Below are positions 10,266 to 21,136 of a DNA stretch of 64,000 nucleotides, one piece after another (position 1 is the stretch's first letter; the number at the start of each line of letters is the position of its first letter). The notes below the pieces were generated by a model. The model was not told where the DNA came from. It made no database searches and saw only the letters and a program-made list of their open reading frames with translations. This DNA comes from Ignelater luminosus (taxonomy: Eukaryota > Arthropoda > Insecta > Coleoptera > Elateridae): contig VTPC01091024.1 in assembly GCA_011009095.1 (NCBI GenBank), forward strand, positions 44,415 through 108,414, given 5' to 3'. A program made the position numbers and the translations under genes.

Positions 10266-13200
10266 GTATAAGTTAGTTGGTTGTTAAATCACAGTTTTCT
10301 TGATAATTCCACGTTACGTACAGTATTTTTTCAGTTTAGTTCTTCCCCTCTGTCAAAATAGTGGGTACTAAGTTATAGTGATACATTGGCCAAGTGATTG
10401 TTGAGAGTGGTTCTATATGTTTAAACTTTAGACAAGTTTTGGATTCTTATTCTGTGTTAATCCGTACCAGAAATGCAATATGTTCTTAAAAATACATGTT
10501 TTGCATTCCCATTTAGACTTTTTCCCAGCGAATATCAAAGTAGTAAGTGATGAACACGGTGAAAGGTTTCAGCAGCAGGATATATAAAGTATAGAGAAAC
10601 GATGCCAAAGCAAATGGAATGAAAATCTTTGCTGGCCGATTATTGAGAAATGCTGTTTACAAGCACGTAAAGAACTTAAGGTTTCGTTAATTGTTTAATT
10701 GTTTCTGTTTGTTTACGTTGTTTTCCATACGTTAAGATTTTGATTTTGATTTAATTTCTCTCAAAACTGTTACGTGATGCAGGTTTCCTAGATTAATTTT
10801 GACAATCAGCATAGTTCATTGTATTACGTACAGATATTTTTATTGGGGGGGGGGGGGGAATATAACTTTAGATTTGGCCACTATAATGTCTCTCAAAGAG
10901 AGCGTTTCCTCTTTTATCTCGTGTATTTAATTGTATATCAAAACAGTACTTAAGGAAAGAGGTTACTTTGGCTCAATAGATCTGTATGAAATATAAAATT
11001 GAGACAGAATACAAAATCTCGCAATGCAATATCTACTTGTCATTGCCTGTAACGATAAAGTAATACGTCCACTGTGATTTCTTTTTTTTTATTGTGAACA
11101 GTTGGTATATTCTAAAAAAAAAAAAATCAAAATAACAGTAGGACATGTCAAAAGTAGTCAACAAACATTAATTTTATAAATACTTTCTAATATGATAATT
11201 AAATCATGAATGCATTATTGATTTGATTTCTTGATTTCAAAGCACAAGGTTAAATGTTAAGTTTGAAAATGATTTATAAGAAAGCATTAAAAATAATTAA
11301 TTTCTCTATTGAAAACTAAATACGAACCGTGAAAAACTGATTTCTTTCATCATTGACTATTGAAAAATTGATGAAAGTCAATTCATTTGTCTATAAAATG
11401 AACTTCTGTTAAATTATATATTTACCAAGTGCCGACTTGAAACCAGCAGTAGACAGAAATACCCATTCTGGAACAAGAAGTGATCTCGCCAACACAGAAT
11501 ACTATTTATGCTCTTGCTGTCGGAGGAACACGGCGTTCTCTGTTCTTATTTGTTATTGTAATGACGAGTGATGCTATCATTCCCTATCCGTTGTCGCGTC
11601 ACCTCGTCTACACGTCATGTTTCAGACAAACACGAATATAAATTGTCTTACAGTTCAATTTAATCGTATACGTTTTCTAAGTACAACAAGAAGAGGTTGC
11701 CGGATTGGACGTACAGAATTTTCAGAACATGTTGGTCTGCCTACAAACTTCAGATGCTATCTTTTATGGATTAGGTAGTTCTCTGGATCTAATATAAACA
11801 TGGTAGGTACGGTAGTGTCAGATACATATACATAGTGGTGACATATGATTAATTAAGTAATTGATAGAGCTTTGCTTATACGTTCTCAAACTCAAAGCCA
11901 GAACAACAACATCAATTTTATCGAGTCTGCATGTATTGAAAAATATAAATTTCCGTGGTGAATGTCTTACATCGAACATTTTGCAGAGAGATGTCTAACA
12001 AAATTTTATTGGTTTTAGCTCAATGTTCTTATTTATCAAATTTCTAATGATCTTTGAAATTGTATACCACAAGCACGTTTTATAGTATTTATAAGTTGTT
12101 TTAAAAATTCCAGAAATTTTCCAGCAAACTACTACCTAGTAACAATGACAAAAATAGAATTAAACATAAATTTTACTGTAATTTAAAAATAAAATGTATC
12201 TTTTAGAGCATTTCGGTTACTGATGCTATCGATGCTTTTTTGTTACTAATTCTTTTTTAATTTGATGTAGATATCGACCATTAAACAAAAGTGTTTCTTT
12301 TGTAATGATCAAAACACGCGATAGGTTAATTTTAAACACTAGTGGGCGATATTAAAAACCAATGGGTTAATCAACTTACTATTTATACAATAATTGATTC
12401 TGCTAACTGCTGTTTTCTAATAATAAGAAATTAGTAAAACAATCAGTTGATTGAAGATTTAATTTAAAGCTATTCATAAAACTGAAGGTATACATCAAAT
12501 AAATCAGCAAGGACACTAGATGATGGAATCACAATTATCCTTTCCGATAGTATGGAACGTTTTATAACTGTCATATCTTACTTTATAGTTCTTTAATCGG
12601 GCAACTGTTGCAGATCTAACATTAAACTTAAATTAGTAAATGTACCTCGGTAGGATTTTAAATTTTCACTAGTCATAGTGAAGCGATACTACGTGGTAAT
12701 AAAATGATTGAATGTTTTATGGCACCGCAAGGAATGCAGTTTTATTTTGCTTTAGTGACTAGTAAAGACCACTGGACGTACTAAGTTTTTATTACGCGAA
12801 TTGATAAGAATAATTTTATCTTTTACAAGTTTGCAATATAATCTGTAATCGAAGTAAGCTTTAAACATTTAAGAGGCACATAAAACGTAATGATGCAACG
12901 TAATCAGTAATAAGAAATACGAGGACCGTTCAGAAAAAAATTAAAAATCGTTTTAACAGAAGGAATCTTCACTGATTTTTATTTCAATTTTATTAGTCAT
13001 ACTTTCGATTCTGATTTTTTTAATAGTGAAGAGCCATTTAAAAATCGGTACATGGATTTTCCAATTCCGTTTACCATTTTTTTGGAGAATTTAAATGAAA
13101 GGTTAAAAAAGAAGTTAGCTTAAGCAGTCTTATTTATTACAATCTGATCTCTGAGTGGCTAATCTAAGCAAAGATTGGTACCTTCTAAGTTGTCTGTTCT

Positions 13201-13420
13201 CTCAATGGTTCAACTTTAACTACTATATTCTCACACATCCTTTTTCGTCTGACAAATATTTTAGGTAATAGTCTTATGGATGTTTTGCATAAACATAACC
13301 TCAGATTTCGTTATAATATAATAATATTTAATATTTTTAGCACTTTAGAACAAGATGACACCATTAACTCAAATTTCCCAAAAATGGATTTAACTTGTCC
13401 AGTCACTTTAAAATATATTT
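10266..13420. other. No gene recognised
   Basis: Very AT-rich, with stops in all frames and no ORF worth noting. It contains the poly-G tract listed separately and several A or T runs (for example 11082-11090 and 11116-11127). Confidence 0.55.
10845..10858 (+). repeat. Homopolymer G14
   Basis: Fourteen consecutive G bases in an otherwise AT-rich stretch. A run of this kind can form a quadruplex and is prone to slippage or miscalling. No gene lies nearby. Confidence 0.9.
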
Positions 13421-13855
13421 TGGCGAATAAAGAAAAGTTGGGGTAGGGTCTTGATTTTTGGTATGTATATTCCTTGCGGCTTCTTAAATAACACCCTAAA
13501 AATCGCACTCTCTGGGTGGAAATCTAAGGGGGAGGGGGAAACTGCCCCTCAAAAAACCGTTTTTTGCGTTTTTCTCAAAAATTATTAGGCTTGGAGAGAT
13601 GAACGTGGTTAGACAAAATTCGTTACTGCGTAATTTAATGTTGAAGATTTACGTTACCATTTGCCCAGACGAGTTATGTAAGTGGGACTAGTTTAATGAA
13701 GAATAATCTAGTTGTATACACACACTTTAGCTATCACACAACAACATATCAAAGGTCTCCAGAAATCTCGGTACGCTTGCACTCGAAAATTTGGAAAAGG
13801 TAAGAGGTACAAAAAATCAAGACCCTAATCCCACTTTCCTTTATTTGTCCTAATG
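13421..13855. repeat. Imperfect inverted repeat, about 50-bp arms
   Basis: The segment 13421-13467 (aataaagaaaag...agggtcttgatttttg) recurs in reverse complement at 13804-13855 (aaaaaatcaagaccctaat...ttatttgtcc), with several mismatches. The 335-bp spacer has a run of G/C mononucleotide tracts (13528-13565). It could be a decayed MITE or foldback. No target duplication was located. Confidence 0.45.
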
Positions 13856-15179
13856 TGATTGAGCTACAAGTGCTCATCCTCCTAAGAGTATTAGCAGATA
13901 AATTCTCATTATATTATAATTGACTCATTTTTGACTATATTTTCGAATAGATTCATGAAGCCCATATCTTTTAAAAACGCCTTTAAACCAAATGTAGATT
14001 TCATGCATTAGTTTTCTATACAAATGATCTGCGATGTCAAATATCATCACAATATGTCGATTTTTATATTGCCATCTACTTACGTATATTAACAAGACAT
14101 CTCAACAGGCTTCGATTACACCACCCGACATAAAAACAGATACACCGTCTTTGTTATAGGTTTCTTACAAGACAAAGCAAAAGAATCATTTTCTGTTTGG
14201 TGATCCACTTTGCTAGTGGTTAGCAGTCAATTGAGACTTTTTTCTGGATTATCCAGTAATTTAACGGATGAAATGGTGATATCTTCTTCAAAATTGAGTA
14301 ATAGTTAAGAAGTACAGTACAACCCGATATCTTTCTTTCTAACATTTGGTTGCAGCCATCACACATCACATGATCTCAATCACACCCTCCAATAAAGATT
14401 TTTATTTTAAAACTGATCCAAGTCTGGTTTAAAGAACGTTTCCATGGTTACACTTCACTTTTTTGTTGCGTAACCGATAAAATGCCAGTAAAATAAAACT
14501 TAGGGCCAAGTTCGAGCTTATTTGAGCCGATCTTACTTTCAACTCATCCTAATTTTTAAACCTACAATTTCAAATTCATTAAACAATGAATGACACTTGG
14601 ACAGCAAAATGTTATCCATATTTGCAAATTCTAGTGCACTTAGGAAAGACTCTGAAAACCGATAATATAACATTATCTTTGTCTACATTAAAAGCATCAA
14701 ACTAGTTTGATCGAAATTAGAAAATCCAATTAATGAATTTGGTCGAAATATTTGTTCAAGAACAAATGGAAACGTAAAACGCCGATTTTTATGGAATTCA
14801 AGCAGGTATTTATTTCTAAGCCCATTCCTTTTTACATATTAAAGGTGACTTAACGTTGATCTTCACCACAGGTGTAAGCGAACCGTGTGTGCCTCTCACT
14901 AAATACCTACTGTGCTGCTTTTGGCTGCAGAACGAACGGTCATAGTCCAAATTATCTTCAATAGAAAGATTTAGAACAAGATTGCGTTGTTGTGCTTGTG
15001 GTTACTAAGTCTGAAAATCAAGGTCCTAAGATTTGACTTTCAATCTTTCGACCACATTTTTCGACTAAATTCATTTTGGATCTTATCATTGTTCGATCGT
15101 TTTATTTTTGATCAAATTAATTCGATCTTTTGATTTTCAACCTTTTGAACTAGATTCGTTATTTTTACTGAAGTTAGAT
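13856..15179. other. No gene recognised
   Basis: AT-rich. No ORF above the size floor. 15000-15175 is rich in gatc/ttcgat-type motifs repeated at short distances, without a clear repeat unit. Confidence 0.45.
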
Positions 15180-15579
15180 CAGGGTTGGGAAAAAGCTACT
15201 TATGTTTAGTTTTGACCAGGCCAGTGGTCAAAACTGGTTTAAACAGTCCAAAAATGCTTTAAACCGGCCAAGAAAACTTAATATTGATCGGGATCTTGTT
15301 TTAACGTGTATATAATTTTTCAAGTTTTTTCATAAAAGTAAAAAGTAGATACAATGAAACCTGTTAAGTTGAACACGTTCTGATATTGAATTCCTGATCA
15401 AGTTGAACGGTTTTTGTCGAAACTGTTTATTTAGCTTTGCTTTACATTAGAAGCAACCAGCACAACTTGAACACCTCTGTACCTTGTACATTGAACTGGA
15501 GATCTAATCCAGTCAAAATAAGATTTCTAGACGGCGTCCGAGACTAAGAAATTTTGATTTTTGGGATGTGTTGAGGTGT

Positions 15580-16502
15580 GCTAGGGGATGATTGTGTCAA
15601 AAGTCCTCAGTCCTACAAGATATATCTCTTTTTTTTTATTTTTTGCTCATATCTCTAAAACGACTCGTTCTAGCAAAAAAGTAACTATTAACAAAATTGT
15701 AACTGACTAAATTTTCTACAAAATTAATTCTATTATAATGTTTTTTCTATCTATAATAGTTTTCGAGATATTTGAAAATTTGAAAATCGCACTTGCTGCT
15801 GGAAGTGGGCAAGAGAGCTATGAACAAAATGCTAGGCATTTCGTTTTCAGACATCAAGTTGTTTTGCAAAGACGGGGCACTACCTCTCTCTAGCGTAACT
15901 GCATCCATCAAAATCCACAGCAATCTAGTTCTTATTAACTCTTTGCTAATCTTCGAAAGGATCTCCATCAACAAACAATCTGATGAAGCTTTCAGGAAAT
16001 ATTTATAATATGATTTGGTACCGTTCCCATTATCCCTTTTTGATGAAAGTGAAATGAGAAAAACGAAAAAATCAGTACTTTACACCATGTTTCAGCCCAC
16101 TGAAGAAGTTAACATACCCTATCTTGACATTGTTATTGATAGAGGTTTCCTACTACATAGAGTGGTTTGGCCAAGAGGATCCACTGTTTCAACAATCTGT
16201 GAAGCATATCTGACCTACACAATGAAAGGGAAGAGTTGTATAGTTAGTTCTGCTTATTGTTGGAAAAAGTGCCATTCTCAAACTTGAATATCTTGGAAAC
16301 TATGACAGATGGAAAAAAACTATAGAATGGATTTTGTAGGAAAATTAGTCAGCTACAATTTTGTATATAGTTACTGTTTTGCTATGACCAGCCGTTTTCG
16401 AGATATGAGCAAAAAACCAAACAAAAGGGACACATTTTGCTCTGCGCATGAGCGTTCCCCATCTCGTAGGACTGAGGACTTTTGACACAATCATCCCATA
16501 GC
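15580..16502. mobile_element. Unclassified element with roughly 220-bp inverted arms
   Basis: The outer 30 bases match almost perfectly in inverted orientation (gggatgattgtgtcaaaag, then tcctcagtcctac). The similarity continues inward with substitutions and one 20-25 base length difference to about 15795 on the left and about 16266 on the right, including ttttttgctcatatctc and the tagttttc/gatatt stretch near the inner end. The core between the arms is a decayed ORF. I found no clear target duplication, so the superfamily is unknown. Confidence 0.7.
15784..16287 (+). pseudogene. Decayed ORF of an unidentified family inside the long-armed element
   Basis: One frame runs from just after a stop at 15781 to 16287 and is interrupted only by TAA at 16006-16008; both sides read in the same frame. 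The peptide shows SSVTASIKIHSNLVLINSLL, then YDLVPFPLSLFDESEMRKT, then GFLLHRVVWPRGSTVSTICE. From memory this pattern (an SIKI segment, a PxxLFD motif and an LLHxVxW segment) recurs in an uncharacterised, multi-copy family in invertebrate genomes, which I cannot name. The C-terminus appears truncated where the right arm begins (about 16266). It is not a known DDE transposase by the motifs visible. Function unknown. Confidence 0.45.
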
Positions 16503-17193
16503 GTTCGTTGACTGGACTAATATAGCACCAACCTATACAAAATCTAACTAATTGCACTGTATATCTTAAATATTAATTTTTGTACCTGGCCCTTGATTTT
16601 AACAAAAATGTTCGATGAGAGAGAACCCAGTGCCTCAGATAGATTAGACGCTTAATATACGCGTACTGATGTTGAACTCTTAGCGGATTCATCATAAATT
16701 GACATCGGTACTCCCCCAGTGTGACAACAAGCTTCGAATATGGCAAAAAAACTTTAAAACATTCCTTCTGGTCAGTTCGTCCAGACTGCTGCTATATTGA
16801 ACGCTGTCTGTGTTGAAGGTTTACAACTGGAACATGAGTATTCAAGATACACAGGTTTCACTGTAATTCATTCATTGTAGGTTGTAATTAATATAAGGCG
16901 CCACAGTTTGAACATTATTTTTTGTATTTATGGTTTTTAATATAATAGTTTAAGATAATGGATAATGCTATGCTAAAATGTATGTTACTGTTCCTATTTT
17001 ACAAAAGCAACCTATTACTTTTTAGTTTTACGTTTAAGCTTTGCCAGTCAGTAAAGCATTTTCAGTTAAAACTATCTAATCTCATTTATGTACTTGTGAT
17101 TTGTGATTAATTTCAAAAAATTTAGTTTTGACTGGCTAGGTTTTGACCAGGACGGTTTAAACCGGTTAGAAACAGCTCAACTCTGAATTAAAT

Positions 17194-17969
17194 GCTTATG
17201 CTTGTTTTTCGCTTTCAATAATCCTTCACAGAACGACTTACATTTGTCTAACCATGAATTTGAATTTAAAGATTGAGGAAAAGGTTTCCGTAATTATTAG
17301 GACAAAATAAGAGAAACTTAAGACTAGGAAAAGAAAAGTTGTAAGAATTTTCTTCAATTTGGCCCTTAGACCCAGTTCTAAAAATAAAGTCCTTTTAGTG
17401 AGTCTAACTGCAAGTTTTCTGCAATTATCTCTAAATCTAACAAAATTATCTACAAACCTAAAACTGATTAGGTTTTTCAGGTTTTCGTCAGAGAAGGTTT
17501 TTAATTCCCGAACTTAACACCAAATATGAAAGAAGTGCAGACAAATAATAAAAGATAAAAAATAGGGACAGAACGGCTAGACCAAAAAAGTAGATTTTGA
17601 CTAAGGACATGTCAGGATGAACATGTTGAAATGCAGATGAAGAGCTGAAATCTTTAGGTCGGTTCAATTTCACCAGTTCGATTTGGTACGGTCCTTAAAG
17701 CTCAGTGACATTTTTTGATCAGTCCAGAAAGGGAGAGACATTTAAAAGGTAGTTTGGTTTTTTAGACACGCGTATGAAATTCAGCCCTTCCCGTCTTAGA
17801 GCTAGTTTTCGACGGTAATAGAATAAAATCTCTTAAGCAGTAGAAGTATTTAGTACACATTAATATGCACAATGCAGAATTAACATGGTTGTTCTCCTCA
17901 AGTTTAAGATTCTTCCAGCAACTAATAAATTTTGTGCCATTTGTCTTTGAACCATGAAAACTAATTTTC
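17194..17969. other. No gene recognised
   Basis: AT-rich. A 61-codon minus-strand ORF (17488-17673) has hydrophobic runs but no recognisable domain. gggccaa at 17360 is in inverted orientation to a similar short run near 14502, too short to define an element. Confidence 0.4.
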
Positions 17970-17973
17970 TTAG

Positions 17974-18420
17974 TGTTCAGTGTTCACGTAGTTATATCCA
18001 TTAAATTCCATCACCTTTAATAACGTAACGTAACGCGCCACCTCTCGAATATTCTAGAAAAAGTCCCGAACAGTCTCGAACAAGCTGGTCGAATGTGCCG
18101 GAGAAATCTCGAATTATCCAGAAGCTTCCACCGTCGAGTGTTCCAGAAGGAACGCGAACTTTCTGGGCTCATCAAGAACTACGGGGAAACGAAGATAAGG
18201 CTGCGCTGACCAAGCAGAAGGCAGTTCTACAGTCAAGCAGCTAGTAGTTACGAACGAAATAAATGTTAATTAGTTATAAATAAATTCTTCTGTACATAAT
18301 TAAATAAATAATTCAGTGTAAATAAATTCTGGAAATAAATTGTAATAAACTAAGTAAAAATAAATATTATTAAATATAAATATTATTAAATATAAATAAA
18401 CGTTTTATATAAAAAGAACA
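17974..18420 (+). mobile_element. Probable solo LTR
   Basis: The segment begins tgttcag and ends aagaaca, giving TG...CA ends in inverted form, with near-identical 4-bp flanks (ttag at 17970-17973, ttac at 18421-18424). The interior has a GC-richer U3-like half (18030-18240) with heat-shock-type motifs, then an AT-rich half with ttataaataaa (18276) and many aataaa copies. This fits an LTR more than a gene, since no coding follows it. The ends are short and the duplication differs at one base, so this remains a probable call. Confidence 0.45.
18046..18060 (+). promoter_or_regulatory. Perfect heat-shock element (three nGAAn units)
   Basis: cGAAtaTTCtaGAAa has three alternating nGAAn units with exact 5-base phasing, the canonical HSF trimer site. 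Two-unit sites follow at 18121-18128 (GAAgcTTC) and 18141-18148 (TTCcaGAA), and further gaac units lie at 18071-18083. The cluster lies upstream of a TATA-like ttataaata at 18276. Confidence 0.6.
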
Positions 18421-18424
18421 TTAC

Positions 18425-20108
18425 AATAGCTTTTTCTGTTTGATATCTCTGCTCTGGTTCTCGCGGTATCGATTGCCTTTCAGTTGTTTTGTAGATTTGT
18501 TCTTCATATTAACTATTTCAATATTATAGCTGAAACTTGATTTCTTGATAATGTTAGTACTACCTAATATTATGGTTCCAAGGCAGTTAAGAAATATTGC
18601 CAGTTCTATCAATCTCTGTTAAGGTTATTTAGATATTGCCATCTGCCTGGTATCTTGAGACAACTAAAGCTAAAAGCCATTTTGATTTTTCGAAATCAAC
18701 AGAGCAAACATCTATACAGTATGCGACTTTGCTTTTTGCATTTCCAAAACCTAAAAAGCATTAATGACAGGAAACAACTTCGAAGTAAGTAGTCCTAGAG
18801 TAGTTGTAAAAATATAGTAAGTTCTTCATGTACTTTAACAACTGTATAAAAAAATCAGGTAAAAGTAATCTAAGAATTACTTAGATAGAACATATGATAT
18901 TCTAAGGGTAGATGACTAACTTCAGATTTGAATGACCGCAAATACCAGTAAAATGCTAGGAAAGAGGTCTTTAATTCAGGAAATTGTGGTTCCAAAATTC
19001 ATACATTTGTACGTCAGAAGAAGAATGTTTTCAAGTATAAAGATTTACATAAACTATCAACTTTCGATGAATTTCATTATGTTCCGACACGGATGGTGTC
19101 ACGGTTTGTTTATAATTATGTGCTCATTAATATTAAAACCATAAGAAAACACGGACACATGTACATATAATATCGATAACATACCCAATATCAATTTATA
19201 ATTCTATATCTTCTATAATGCTAATTTTCAAGTAATAATAACAAATTTTACAGCGTTTTGCAATTATAAATTTGAAGACATGCGGTAGTATAATTAGTGT
19301 TTATTAAAATTTGTTGCAAACACCTTTGGTAACTACGTAATTATAATATTATAATACATATTGGTTTACCACAAATTGCAAACACTTTAAAATAACATCG
19401 ATTACATTTACATTACAATTAATAAGAAAATTTAAAAAGTTTCCACTTTAAACATTTTGTACTTTAATTCATTTTTAGTTGAAATTGCTGTGTATTTCAT
19501 TGTGATGTGAGTCAGCTGTTCAGAATTCAGACAGTCCCATAATTAACAATTTCCGCTTTTGCTTAATATCCCAATTTCATTTTTGTTTTGTTTGTGAATA
19601 TCCGCACCCTCTGCAAATTATATTAGCTTTTGGTGCTTATTTGTTTTCTATCTGTAGCGATACTCATTTCCTTTATTTGGAGAATTGAACTTTAAACGAA
19701 TATTTCAACTGGGACACAGCGGGTTGACTTTTAATGGAATTTCTTTTTTTTTGTTTCAATATGTCAACTTACCAATAACTCTTAGTTCTTAATGTTATGC
19801 TAAAAATCTGCAAATTATAATAAATCATGTTATAGGTAGATGTAAATAATTATAAATTACAATGCTTATCTAATATCATAATTTACATTTAACTGTAAAA
19901 CCGTTTTCTCTATATTTATTATTTGCATAAAATGTAAGGACAGTAATTTTTAAATATTATTCCTGGCATATTTCTTTGCAAAATTAAAGTGCATTAACAA
20001 TTATGCTAGAAAACAGAGCACTAATGCAACTAATATGTTATTATAGCTGATAAATATAGTATAGCAAGGACATAAACAAATGGCAGTAAATTGTGGTTGA
20101 ATTGTATT
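18425..20108. other. No gene recognised
   Basis: AT-rich, with short ORFs at 18421-18612 (minus) and 18932-19144 (plus) that have no recognisable features. Confidence 0.5.
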
Positions 20109-20116
20109 GATATATA

Positions 20117-21128
20117 GGGTGTCTCCAAAAGGTTGGGACATGGCTTAACTGCAGACTGCTGGGATAAAAATAAGAAGATTTAACCCAACTTACCTATATT
20201 CAAAATCGTCTCGTTAAGTTGGTACGAGGTGTCAAGGTTTTTTGAAAAAAAATTAATTTTGCGTATAAAAATAGTAGACTTTGATGGATTTTATAATTTT
20301 TGGTATGCCATGTTGTGTGACTATAAGTCACGTTTCGAGATGGTTTTGGTCTTCATTAGTAAGTTGTAAGTGTATTAAACAAAAATGTCGCAGTACAAAT
20401 TTGGTGATAACTTTTTAGTGCCTAGGCTGAGAGCTTTCAATTTTTTTCCAAAAAGATACTTTCTTTAGAAACATTTTTTGTATCTTTGTAATGTTTGATA
20501 ACGCTTAAGGTTTGTCCGCAAAAAAATAAAATCTGATCTGATCATCATGCTTTTTTGATAGGAATAATCTAGAAATAATCTAGTTAGCCGGTATATCTAT
20601 CTTAAAATGGCAAATCAGTATCATTTGTTTGATACATGTCAAAATGACAGATGTTTAGTGTGATAAAAATTAAGTAATTAGTTTAGCATTTTTTTGTTGT
20701 AATTCTAGACTAGTTATCACTAACAAACTTTTCATTACATGCGATGTCATAACCTTAAGCGTTATCAAAAATTACAAAGATACAAAAAATGTTTCTAAAG
20801 AAAGTATCTTTTTGGAAAAAAAATTGAAAGCTCTCAGCCTAGGCACTAAAAAGTTATCACCAAATTTGTACTGCGACATTTTTGTTTAATACACTTACAA
20901 CTTACTAATGAAGACCAAAACCATCTCGAAACGTGACTTATAGTCACACAACATGGCATACCAAAAATTATAAAATCAATCAAAGTCTACTATTTTTTTT
21001 CAAAAAACTTTCACGCCTCGTACCAACTTAACGAGACGATTTTGGGTATAGGTAAATTGGGTTAAACCTTCTTATTTTTATCCCTGGAGTCTGCAGTTAA
21101 GCCATGTCCCAACCTTTTGGAGACACCC
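20117..21128. mobile_element. Foldback-type element with about 380-395 bp inverted arms
   Basis: The left arm (20117-20512) and right arm (20751-21128) are near-identical inverted copies. Shared runs include gggtgtctccaaaaggttgg, aacttaacgagacgattttg and gtgacttatagtcacacaac. The main difference is about 17 extra bases in the left arm near 20255-20275. The flanks are gatatata (20109-20116) and gatatatt (21129-21136), an 8-bp duplication with one mismatch. The 238-bp loop is non-coding. Long arms with 8-bp duplications fit foldback or Mutator-like elements, but no coding remains to classify it. Confidence 0.85.
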
Positions 21129-21136
21129 GATATATT

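Larger units (their letters stand above)
15352..16863. mobile_element. Pogo/Tigger-type element nested in the hAT-like element
   Basis: The inverted ends read ca(a/g)tgaaacctgt, flanked by TA (15350-15351 and 16864-16865). The ends are the kind carried by pogo/Tigger elements and their MITEs. Nothing in its own sequence (15352-15579 and 16503-16863) still codes for a transposase. It contains the long-armed element at 15580-16502. Confidence 0.65.
15180..17185. mobile_element. hAT-like element, host of two nested insertions
   Basis: The ends start cag(g/a)gttg(g/a)g in inverted orientation and are flanked by an 8-bp duplication with two differences (agttagat at 15172-15179, aattaaat at 17186-17193). 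Subterminal copies of ggtttaaacc/ttttgacca motifs occur on both sides (15219-15280 and 17125-17170). Cag-type ends with an 8-bp duplication fit the hAT superfamily. Removing the inner insertion leaves only about 500 bp, so this was a non-autonomous element with no transposase. Confidence 0.6.

Noticed and set aside
14499..17375. gggccaa-containing pair near 14502 and 17360 as ends of a still larger element around the triple nest
   Set aside because: Only about 10 bases match with offsets, and no flanking duplication was seen.
18250..18420. Hsp-type gene starting downstream of the heat-shock elements
   Set aside because: The following DNA is AT-rich with no chaperone or other coding sequence, and the segment has LTR-type ends.
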